From Zwartia vadi (lineage in GTDB: Bacteria; Pseudomonadota; Gammaproteobacteria; Burkholderiales; Burkholderiaceae_B): 64,000 nt of DNA. The notes under the pieces were generated by a model. The model was not told the origin of the DNA and made no database searches. It was given only the letters and a program-made list of their open reading frames with translations. Shown one piece after another: positions 53,430 through 61,700 of the stretch. The stretch spans positions 1 to 64,000 of the forward strand of contig NZ_JAUHHE010000016.1 in assembly GCF_030410375.1 (NCBI RefSeq). The letters are read 5' to 3'. The translations under genes were made by a program, and so were the position numbers. The stretch's first letter is position 1. Every line of letters starts with the position of its first letter.

Positions 53430-54347
53430 TTACTTTCTAATTAATGCTCCCGGCTCGGACTGAGAGCCTCCGAGTATCAAAGGCAATCCACCTGAGGAGG
53501 TGCCAAACATGATAATTTTTGAATTTTCAGACTTGGCCAGACTTTCACTCGCCTCAATACCGCGATAACGCAAATAGTTTTCCGTCATCCCTGCGTTAAC
53601 GATATCCTGAAAGTCTTTAATACCTCTCGCCTCGAGCACCTTGCGCTGAGCTTCTTTCTCAGCAGTTTGAAGCTTATAAACATAAGATTCTGATACTTGA
53701 GCCTGAGTCAGTTTGTCCTCAATGGCTTTCTGAATCTCTTCTGGAAAGGTAATCGACTCTAACTGAACGGCACTGATACGCACTAAACGGACTTCGTTAA
53801 GACCGGGAGGACTGAGTTTATCAATGATCACCCGGTCAGCCGTAATCGCAATATCCCGCACGACCTGATTGATCCCTGCGGTAAAAGCCTGCGTCGAGCT
53901 CAATCTTCCAAACATTTCTCTTGTCACAGAGGTCACCTCAGGAATGACCATTGTCTTGACATAATTGGGGCCCACGAATTTATGCAATAGCGGTACGGTC
54001 AAGCGATTGACCTCGAATTGAAAATTGAGTTTGACTTTTGATTTAAGCAAGTCAGAGGTCAATACATCGAGCTCCAGACTCTGAACCTGTATACGGCTGT
54101 TGTACTGTGAGACTGAATTCCAAGGCATGATCAGGGTGACCCCCTCGGGAATGAGCTCGTCCAACGCCACACCTCCATCAAGCGCGCGATACATTACGCC
54201 CACTGAACCGGCAGGTACCAAAATAACGATACGAGGATAAAGGATGACAATGCCGCCAATGAACAAAAACAAAACAATTAGCATCGGGATGAGATTGGTC
54301 ACCATCCAGTCAGCAAATTTATGATAAATGTTTCTAACAAATCGCAT
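53430..54347 (-). CDS. SPFH/band 7 (prohibitin-like) membrane protein
   Basis: The 305-residue protein has an N-terminal membrane helix (about 15-40) and a SPFH domain with GSVGVMYRALDGG and QVQSLELDVLTSD, then a helical stretch rich in Lys, Glu and Gln (about 200-265). SPFH proteins form membrane rafts or cages with proteases and scaffolds. It follows the cyclic-peptide exporter by 14 bases in one operon. A role in organising the export site is inference. Confidence 0.85.
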   Translation of the reverse strand: MRFVRNIYHKFADWMVTNLIPMLIVLFLFIGGIVILYPRIVILVPAGSVGVMYRALDGGVALDELIPEGVTLIMPWNSVSQYNSRIQVQSLELDVLTSDLLKSKVKLNFQFEVNRLTVPLLHKFVGPNYVKTMVIPEVTSVTREMFGRLSSTQAFTAGINQVVRDIAITADRVIIDKLSPPGLNEVRLVRISAVQLESITFPEEIQKAIEDKLTQAQVSESYVYKLQTAEKEAQRKVLEARGIKDFQDIVNAGMTENYLRYRGIEASESLAKSENSKIIMFGTSSGGLPLILGGSQSEPGALIRK

Positions 54348-54361
54348 CTTGATTCCGTCTA

Positions 54362-55993
54362 TCAGGTATGGATGGGTTTGCCATTGGCCATGAACAAGAC
54401 GTGATCCGCCCGATCATAGTAATGGTCGTCATGGGTGATTGCGATGACAGTCTTACCCATGGCACGCAACTTCGGAATAATGTTTTCGTAAAACTCCTGA
54501 CGGAACTCGGGGTCTTGATCCGCCGCCCATTCATCCAAAATAACAAAGGGACGATCCTCTAACAAAGCCACAATCAAAGCCAAGCGCTTGCGTTGACCGG
54601 TCGAAAACTGAAGAGAGCTAAATTGACCATCTTTGATGCTGACTTTACCTTCCATCTGAAAGACTTTGAGCAAATCGTCCATTCGTCGGACATCATCGGC
54701 GGGTAAGCCATAAAGCGATTTGAAAAGATGGAAATCGCTAAACACCACGGAAAACATATCCCGATAAGCGCCAGTCGTTGGTTCGGAAATTGAGTGTCCA
54801 TTGACTAGGATTCTGCCAGCGCTTGGCTGATACAAGCCAATCAAAATACGCATCAACGTGGTCTTGCCCGAGCCATTATTGCCCCGAATAAAATAAACCT
54901 TACCCGCGTCGAACTGATAGTCGATCGGGCCTAAAACAAAACCTGCGCGTTTTTCCTGACCGGGATGCTGATAGCAGACTCCCTCGAGGGTGATCGAGCG
55001 AATCTGATCATATATTTCTTCCCGATCAACGGGTGACTCTTGAGCGCTTTCAGCCAGTCTTTTCGCCAAATTCTGCAGCGTTCTCGCCGCAACGTTTGCT
55101 TGAGAAAGATTAGGAATGCTGACGATGATGCCAGAAAGCGATCCCGCTAAAAACAATGCTGTCGTTGCGGCAGTTGTGACATGTGGTGCAAAATCGGTGG
55201 AAATGGCGGGAACGACAAACACCATAATGCCAACAATCACATAAAGCAGAATCTGCAAATTATTAAAAAAGTTGGTGATTGTGACGACGAGCTTACCCTT
55301 TTGCTCATTGACTGCCTTTGACTCCTTGACCATATGCCGAGTGATCTCGTAGGCGCGGTCGGAGTTCATCTTGATCTCCTTGTACCCGCTAAGATAGTCC
55401 GCATAAATCGCATTCACCTGACCTTCGCGTTCAGCGACGGTCTGAAGCTGTCCGGTTACTTTGAACAACTCAGCCACACCAACAATGAGAATCAGTGCAG
55501 TGGAGGATAAGATGATCAGAAACGCGGTCATGGAAACCGTCGCCATGTACAGCGTCAAAAATATCAGTGTCGCAATGGCTTGACATGTCGTCACAGTGAC
55601 ACCGACAGCTGAGGACACAGACTGTGTATCACGCGCGAGAACTTCCATGATGTAATTTCGACCGATTTCGTCGATCTTGCCGAGATTGGACTTGAATACA
55701 TCACTCATGATCTTGATCTTGAAGCGATAAATCAAAGTCTGCGCGCTGCGAATATTTTCATCGTTCGAGCGACGGGTCACCAACAAAAGTAATACCAATA
55801 AAGCAGCGAAAGCAAAAAATTGCCATGTCACTGAATCGCCATTGGATACGTCGGTCGCAGCCATGTTGATCAGTCCGATCAGTGCGGTATTTGTAATACC
55901 GACAAAGACGGACAACCAAATCATGCGCCTGAGCTCGCGCGGACTCTCACGACTTAAAAAGTCGAAAAGATCGGACTTCATTAGACTGCGCAT
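54362..55993 (-). CDS. Cyclic peptide export ABC transporter (PvdE/SyrD-like)
   Basis: The 543-residue half-transporter has six membrane segments (about 20-320) and an ATPase domain with Walker A GNNGSGKTT, the altered signature FSTGQRKRLAL in place of LSGGQ, and FVILDEWAADQDPEF. These are the hallmarks of the cyclic-peptide exporter group, whose members move pyoverdine precursors and syringomycin-type lipopeptides. The ATG at 55993 has GAAGG five bases upstream. It lies 40 bases after the DUF697 gene. Confidence 0.92.
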   Translation of the reverse strand: MRSLMKSDLFDFLSRESPRELRRMIWLSVFVGITNTALIGLINMAATDVSNGDSVTWQFFAFAALLVLLLLVTRRSNDENIRSAQTLIYRFKIKIMSDVFKSNLGKIDEIGRNYIMEVLARDTQSVSSAVGVTVTTCQAIATLIFLTLYMATVSMTAFLIILSSTALILIVGVAELFKVTGQLQTVAEREGQVNAIYADYLSGYKEIKMNSDRAYEITRHMVKESKAVNEQKGKLVVTITNFFNNLQILLYVIVGIMVFVVPAISTDFAPHVTTAATTALFLAGSLSGIIVSIPNLSQANVAARTLQNLAKRLAESAQESPVDREEIYDQIRSITLEGVCYQHPGQEKRAGFVLGPIDYQFDAGKVYFIRGNNGSGKTTLMRILIGLYQPSAGRILVNGHSISEPTTGAYRDMFSVVFSDFHLFKSLYGLPADDVRRMDDLLKVFQMEGKVSIKDGQFSSLQFSTGQRKRLALIVALLEDRPFVILDEWAADQDPEFRQEFYENIIPKLRAMGKTVIAITHDDHYYDRADHVLFMANGKPIHT

Positions 55994-56033
55994 ATAACCT
56001 TCACATCAGATCCGTAAAAGTGGGTAGTTGAAT

Positions 56034-56810
56034 TTAAGCGGAAACAGTCGAGTTCTTTTTACTAAAAAATAAGTTTTTACCTTTCTGATACTGTTCGGCG
56101 GCGTAATCTTTCATTTGCTCGCCTTTAAAGCTCATCAAATTGCCGTTTGCCTCGAAATGCCGCACAAAAGTGGCTCCTATGGCATAAGTCGATCCAAAGG
56201 ACAGCGCAGGTTCAACTGTCCAATTAAATATCTGCCCTGCGATGGGAACATTTCTCATCAGCGCCCGAGTCACCCCGCCGGCAATCGTTGAAGTAGCTGT
56301 ACCACCCACCAGACCGGTCGCCACCGCGATCGCGACTTTGCGTTCGAACGGAATGTTGTAGTGCTTGCATAGCAGTTGTATGAGCTTGATTTGTGTCCCT
56401 GATAAAGCGATGGTGTCCAATATGGGCAATGGTGTCATACCTGCCACAACAGCCCACTGAGACCACGTTTTGACAATAGCCATTGCTTCGCGATGACGAT
56501 CGCTGACCGGAGCATTTGCGGCCGGGTCAACTGTCTGGACTTGAGCTTGAGTCTGCTCAATTGGCGCAGGCGCATCGGCCTCAGGGCGCTTGAGCTGCTC
56601 ATCGAACAAGGCTTCAGTTTCTTTTGCTGAACGTCGTACCCTTGCTCTCGTACCAGGTGTTTGCTGGGGTAATTGAGCGGACTCAGGCGCCTCTCGCGTC
56701 TCTTGCACCTCTTGCGCAGGCACGACTTCAGGTTGCTCGGGACTCGAACTTTTGGAAACCTTTGATTTCAAAGGATTTGATCCGATTGTGTTAGGACGTT
56801 TGCTAGCCAT
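56034..56810 (-). CDS. DUF697 protein with basic, disordered N-terminus
   Basis: The 258-residue protein has a Lys/Arg/Ser-rich start (MASKRPNTIGSNPLKSK), a Pro/Glu/Gln-rich stretch to about residue 115, and a C-terminal DUF697-like hydrophobic domain with TPLPILDTIALSGTQIKLIQ and VGGTATSTIAGGV. A short basic N-terminal tail in front of a disordered linker is what partners of ParA ATPases typically have, but here that is inference. Between the ParA gene and the exporter, it lies 12 bases downstream of parA, with AAAGG as a ribosome binding site. Confidence 0.8.
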   Translation of the reverse strand: MASKRPNTIGSNPLKSKVSKSSSPEQPEVVPAQEVQETREAPESAQLPQQTPGTRARVRRSAKETEALFDEQLKRPEADAPAPIEQTQAQVQTVDPAANAPVSDRHREAMAIVKTWSQWAVVAGMTPLPILDTIALSGTQIKLIQLLCKHYNIPFERKVAIAVATGLVGGTATSTIAGGVTRALMRNVPIAGQIFNWTVEPALSFGSTYAIGATFVRHFEANGNLMSFKGEQMKDYAAEQYQKGKNLFFSKKNSTVSA

Positions 56811-56822
56811 ACATAAACCTTT

Positions 56823-57581
56823 TTACCGCGTCAGCGACAAGACTTCTTGTGCGAGGGCGCGATAATCATCAGCCGCCCCGGATTTTGGACGATATTGAAA
56901 AATACTTTCTTTGAATGACGGTGCTTCAGCAAGCCGTATATTTTCTCGGATACGTGTTTGAAGAAGTTTTTCCCCAAAACTTTCAGTAAGCGCGCCGATC
57001 ACGTCTTGAGCATGTAGCGTTCTCATATCGACCCGGCAGGCTACTAAACCAAGTAATTCAAGCTGTGGATTTAACCCCTCACGCACTTGATCAACGGTTT
57101 GCATCAATTGAGCAACGCCAGATAGAGACATCACTTGCGTCGTCACTGGAACCAATAATCGATCCGCGGCTGTCAAAGCATTCAAAGTCAGCAAGCCCAA
57201 TGTGGGCGGCGTATCCAGAATGACCTCGTCCCAACGATCTTTCGAAAGACTCGACAAGCGCCTCTTAAGGAATTCTTCAGGTGCAGCATCATTTAACAGC
57301 ATTCGATCCAAACCAGCCAGCGCTCCTGATCCCGCAATCACCGAAATTCCGCTTAAAACAGAGGGACTGATCAGCCCATCGATCGGTTGAGTGGTCGTAA
57401 ATATTTCATAGCTGCCATACGTCGGTTCGGAAACACCCAACCAGTCGCTCGCATTTCCCTGAGGATCAAGGTCGATCAACAGGACTCTGCGACCCGCCTG
57501 GGCCAGCCCAGCTGCCAGATTGACCGCCGTCGTGGTTTTGGCACAACCACCTTTTTGATTGGAAATTGCGATTATCTGCAT
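56823..57581 (-). CDS. ParA/MinD-family ATPase
   Basis: The 252-residue ATPase has a deviant Walker A KGGCAKTTTAVNLAAGLAQ with the signature Lys before GG, Walker A' in VLLIDLDPQG, and DTPPTLGLLTLNAL. Such ATPases move DNA, chemosensory arrays or carboxysomes by forming gradients with a partner. No ParB gene or parS site is visible. An intrinsic terminator-like hairpin ends 12 bases before its ATG (57581), and there is no clear Shine-Dalgarno sequence. It is followed by the DUF697-exporter-SPFH genes. Confidence 0.9.
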   Translation of the reverse strand: MQIIAISNQKGGCAKTTTAVNLAAGLAQAGRRVLLIDLDPQGNASDWLGVSEPTYGSYEIFTTTQPIDGLISPSVLSGISVIAGSGALAGLDRMLLNDAAPEEFLKRRLSSLSKDRWDEVILDTPPTLGLLTLNALTAADRLLVPVTTQVMSLSGVAQLMQTVDQVREGLNPQLELLGLVACRVDMRTLHAQDVIGALTESFGEKLLQTRIRENIRLAEAPSFKESIFQYRPKSGAADDYRALAQEVLSLTR

Positions 57582-57593
57582 GTCGTTTAATAG

Positions 57594-57628
57594 AAAAAAT
57601 CACGGTCGCTCAGGTACCGTGATTTTTT
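57594..57628. terminator. Intrinsic terminator-like hairpin between DUF697 and parA
   Basis: AAAAAATCACGGT and ACCGTGATTTTTT form a perfect 13-bp stem around a nine-base loop, with A- and T-rich arms that can act on both strands. It lies after the small DUF697 gene (stop at 57652) and just before the ParA start, so it may terminate or attenuate transcription. Confidence 0.8.
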
Positions 57629-57651
57629 AAGCTCCCAAAAGAACAGCTGAA

Positions 57652-58146
57652 CTATTTTCCAGAAGCAGCTTTCACAAACTCTTTTTTAAGCTCGGCCTGA
57701 AGCTTGGCCTCGCCGAGATTGGCCATCGTGCCGCCGTTTTCGAAGTGCCGAACAAAGACCTTGCCGACGGCGTAAGTTGCTGTCGCACCAAAAGCGGCTA
57801 GCGAAACAGAGCCGACTATCGTACCAATGCCGGGAAAAAATTTAGCAGTGGCTCCGACGGTGGCATGGGCAGCACCCACGGGCAACAACGTGCCAAGCAA
57901 TACCGAAATCGCACCAGAAACGACCTCTTTAGACGCTTTCTGGTCATACAACTCTGCTAAATCCATCACCAATTTAGTTTGCACGCCAGCCAAAGCTGCC
58001 ATATCCAGATATGGGACGGGAATCAGCGCGGCAGCAAGACTCCACCTGGACGCAGAAGCGATGAGCTTACCGGCGTTATCCAGTCTGAGTGTTTGCTCCG
58101 TATCCGGAAAGACTTCTATGGCTTCTGTATCAATAGTGATTGTCAT
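57652..58146 (-). CDS. DUF697-like small protein
   Basis: The 164-residue protein is essentially a DUF697-like hydrophobic domain (IPVPYLDMAALAGVQTKLVMD, then Gly/Ala/Val-rich helices and VGKVFVRHFENGG) after a short acidic N-terminus. Its core resembles the C-terminal domain of the larger DUF697 protein downstream, including VFVRHFE/TFVRHFE. It may be a paralogue. A hairpin separates it from parA. It is the first gene of the minus-strand group, divergent from mbtH. Confidence 0.75.
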   Translation of the reverse strand: MTITIDTEAIEVFPDTEQTLRLDNAGKLIASASRWSLAAALIPVPYLDMAALAGVQTKLVMDLAELYDQKASKEVVSGAISVLLGTLLPVGAAHATVGATAKFFPGIGTIVGSVSLAAFGATATYAVGKVFVRHFENGGTMANLGEAKLQAELKKEFVKAASGK

Positions 58147-58254
58147 CGTGAACCTTGTAAAAAATCACATATTCACATTGTCACCGCGTATCGATAATAA
58201 CTCTCGCAATTCCTCACAATAGCTCACAAGCAATCACTTAAAAACCCACCACCT

Positions 58255-58275
58255 TCGCACGTGATTCACGTGCGA
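58255..58275. promoter_or_regulatory. Perfect palindrome in the NRPS-parA intergenic region
   Basis: TCGCACGTGA, one base, TCACGTGCGA is a 21-base palindrome. It overlaps a second potential stem: CGAGGTT at 58273-58279 pairs with AACCTCG at 58295-58301, while ACGAGG at 58282-58287 can pair with CCTCGT at 58297-58302 instead. It could be an operator dyad or a leader structure with alternative pairings. No -35/-10 pair was convincing, and I saw no Fur box in 58147-58405. Confidence 0.5.
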
Positions 58276-58405
58276 GGTTTAACGAGGATTATTCAACCTC
58301 GTCGAACAGGCTTGCGCCATACTTCACGCCTACCGCGCGCCTGCTTTCATGCATGCGATCGCTCTGCAAAATCACTCGTTTTATACATTATTCGGAATCC
58401 TTCTT

Positions 58406-58642
58406 ATGACCTCACAAACCACGTCTACCATCAACGCTTACACAATTGATGGCGATCTTTTCAAAGTCATTAAAAATGACGAAGGACAATATTCGCTCTG
58501 GCCAGAAAAGAAAGTCACCCCGGCAGGCTGGACGGAAACTGGATTTACCGGATCTAAAGCCGAAGCGACAGCATATGTCGATCGTGAATGGACTGACATG
58601 CGCCCACTCAGCCTTCAAAAGGCGATGGCTGCGCATCAGTGA
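58406..58642 (+). CDS. MbtH-like protein
   Basis: The 78-residue MbtH family protein helps NRPS adenylation domains fold and activates them. It has the family core [15 protein letters not shown], followed by VPAGW-like [15 protein letters not shown] and WTDMRPLSL, with the conserved tryptophans. ATG 58406 has GGAA upstream; an earlier in-frame start (58349) would add a hydrophobic lead. It lies 14 bases before the NRPS start, so the two are co-transcribed. Confidence 0.93.
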   Translation: MTSQTTSTINAYTIDGDLFKVIKNDEGQYSLWPEKKVTPAGWTETGFTGSKAEATAYVDREWTDMRPLSLQKAMAAHQ

Positions 58643-58656
58643 GGCCGGAAACACTC

Positions 58657-58701
58657 ATGCAAGAATCAGTGATGCAAGAGACAATGATGCAAGAAACCCT
58701 C
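58657..58701 (+). repeat. Three 15-bp tandem repeats at the NRPS start
   Basis: ATGCAAGA begins at 58657, 58672 and 58687, with 15 bases between starts. Each unit begins with an in-frame ATG, so the NRPS has several possible starts (residues 1, 6, 10 and 11) and an N-terminus with repeated MQE. The first has the best position after mbtH. Confidence 0.75.
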
Positions 58702-61700
58702 GCAAGCGCCCAGCGTTTTATCTGGTATCACCAGTTAATCAATCCAAACTGCCCCGCTTACAACGTTGCCCAATTCATTCGCATCAAGGGTCCTATCGAT
58801 ATCACTGCGATGAATCAAGCGCACAATTGCATTGTGCGCGGGACTGAAATTTTTCGCCTACGTTTTGGAAACGAACAAGGCCAACCTTTTCAACGTGTCA
58901 TTCCAGCGAAAGATTTGGAACTTGAGCTATGGGACATGCGTGAAGCAAAAGATCCGGTATCAGAGGCCTATACGCTGTTAAACCAGCTTGAACTCGAGCA
59001 CATCGATCTTGAAAACGGTCCGCAATGCCGTTTTGGAATGATACGACTGGCTGAACAGGATTGGCTTTACTACTCACTCTTTCATCATCTGATCATTGAT
59101 GCAGCTGGAGCAGCTTACTTTACAGAGGCTTTAGCTGAGTGCTATCGGACACGCGCAACTACATTTAACGACCGCAATATCAGCTGGTTTGCAGCAGTTG
59201 CCCAAGACTCAGCCTACCAGGCAAGCGACACATGGAATGAGGATAAAGCTTTTTGGAAAGAGAAGCTTGCGGGCGTTCCGTCACCAGCCACGCTATCCAC
59301 AAAACCCTTCAAGCGCCTGGATCTCTCCAGGCCTTTATCAGTTTCGATGGATATGCCCCGTTCGCTCTACACTGACATCACGCAATGGGGTGTCAATACC
59401 AGTCGCAGCGCCTATGCGACCTTCGCGACTGCCGTCATTCTTTATCTATCAAAATTAACTGGCAAAACGGATATTTGTGTCGGAACCCCCACAGCCGGAC
59501 GTGTCAAAAACACTCGGACACTGATTGGCATGCTAGCCAATGCCGTACCGCTACGAATCCCTGTTGAGGCAAATGAAACAGTATCGGATCTCACGAAACG
59601 CATTGCACGCGAAACACGTGTTGGCTTGAGGCACAATCGATTTCCATACGGTGAAATCGCGGCCATGCATCGCCAGATGAATTTGGATCCGCCCTTTTCC
59701 TTTTTGATTAATCACTTGGTTTTTAATCAACAAGTGGACTTTGGAGATGCAACAGGTCTGGTGGAAACGAGGGGGGCAGGCGCGATTACTGACCTCGAAC
59801 TGCAAATATTCGACCGTTCCGATAATGGTCCTGTTCAAATCAGACTGGATTACAACGGCGATCGCTACAGCGAAGAACAAGCGCGAGAGCACCTCACCCG
59901 TCTCTATCATCTCTTGTTGAGACTCCCTTCTCTGAGCGAAACACCCATCGCGTCGTTCGGCGTCCTCGATATTGAGGAGCAAACACGCATAATTGAAAAA
60001 TCTTCTGGTGCGTCTCTTCGACTCGACCCCGCAATAGAACATCTACCCGCGTTGTTCGAGGCTCAAGTTGCCAAACATCCTGAGTTGGCGGCTCTGCTTT
60101 ATGAAGACCAAGGAAGACCCACCGCACTCACCTACTCAGAGCTGGATGAAAGAGCCAATCAACTCGCTCGTTATCTCATTAGACAAGGCGTGGGTACCGA
60201 ACAAACAGTCAGTATTCTGCTGAGGAGATCTCCAGAGCTGATTGTTTCCATGCTCGCTATTCTGAAGACTGGTGCTGCCTACTTACCACTGGATCCGGAT
60301 TATCCCGCAGCACGACTTCAATATTTGATTGAGGACAGCAACTCTCAACATCTCATTTCTATTTCCGAACACCTGCAATCTCCGGAAATCGAAAAAGTTC
60401 TAGGTCAACAAAAACGTATTGATCTCGAAGACTTTGCTGTCAGTCTAAACATTCAGACGCTTGATGCAAGCACCATTACAGACACACAGAGAATCCGTCC
60501 TCTTCTGCCAGATAATCTGGCCTATATCATCTACACCTCCGGTTCGACAGGCAACCCAAAACCCGTAGGTGTTCCCCATCGCGGCGTGTTGAATATGGCG
60601 CACGCTAAAGATCAGTACCTGAATATTCATTCTGGCGACAGAGTCCTTCAATTTGCCTCCCACGCCTTTGATGGCAGCGTACAAGAGATCTGGTCAGCCT
60701 TTGCGGCGGGAGCCACACTTGTATTACCCGCCAATGCGATGCGCATGAATTCCGCGGCCAATATCGCTGAGCACCTTGCAAAATTTGAGGTGACTCACGC
60801 GACGCTACCCCCTGCTCTAGTCAAACTCTTGGATGAAAGTGCGCTTGCCCCCCTGAAAACGCTTTGTGTTGCGGGTGAAGTCTGTCCGCCCGAGTTAGTT
60901 GAAAGATTTGCTGCGAATCGACGCATGGTCAACGCATACGGACCAACTGAAGTCACCGTTTGCGCAGCAATGAGCCCGCCCCTCCAGCCCCGACTTGCGC
61001 TGACCCTTGAAGAACCAGTAAGCATCGGCAAGCAGATTCACAACGTTGATGACTACATTCTGGACGATTCACTGGAACTGGTTCCTGATGAAACAATTGG
61101 AGAACTCTATGTAGCCGGTGTGGGTGTCACACGCGGCTACCTGAGCCGCCCGGGACTCACTGCCGAGCGCTTTATCGCCTGCCCATTTGGGACGCCCGGA
61201 CGCCGGATGTATCGCACCGGTGATCTTGTCATGCGCAAGAAGAATGGCCTGATGGTGTATGTGGGCCGCGCCGACACACAAGTCAAGATCCGAGGATTCA
61301 GGATTGAACTCGGTGAAATTGAAAAGACCATACTCGCAAAATTTGAGACGATTTCACACGTCGCAGTCGTTGCGAAAGACTTTTCTGGAGAGCTGAGGCT
61401 TGTCGCATATTTGATCAGTCAAAAGGGTGTTGAGCAGCCAGACCAAAGTCGCTTGCGTGCGGAGCTGTCTGCGGCACTTCCTGAGTATATGGTTCCTGCA
61501 TACTTTCATTATCTGGAAGCCTTTCCCCTGACCGTGCACGGAAAACTCGATGTTCGCGCACTTCCCGAGCCCGGGACTCAAACTGATCAACACTCCTATC
61601 AAGCACCAAGAAACCCACTCGAAACAGTCATTTGCGGTTTATTCGAGTCGCTAACCGGCACATCTCGGGTCGGAATTGATGACGACTTTTTTACAATTGG

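Noticed and set aside
58147-58405. Search for a Fur box in the NRPS-parA intergenic region
   Set aside because: Only GATAATAACTC-like fragments near 58190; no 19-bp match, so iron control is not supported.
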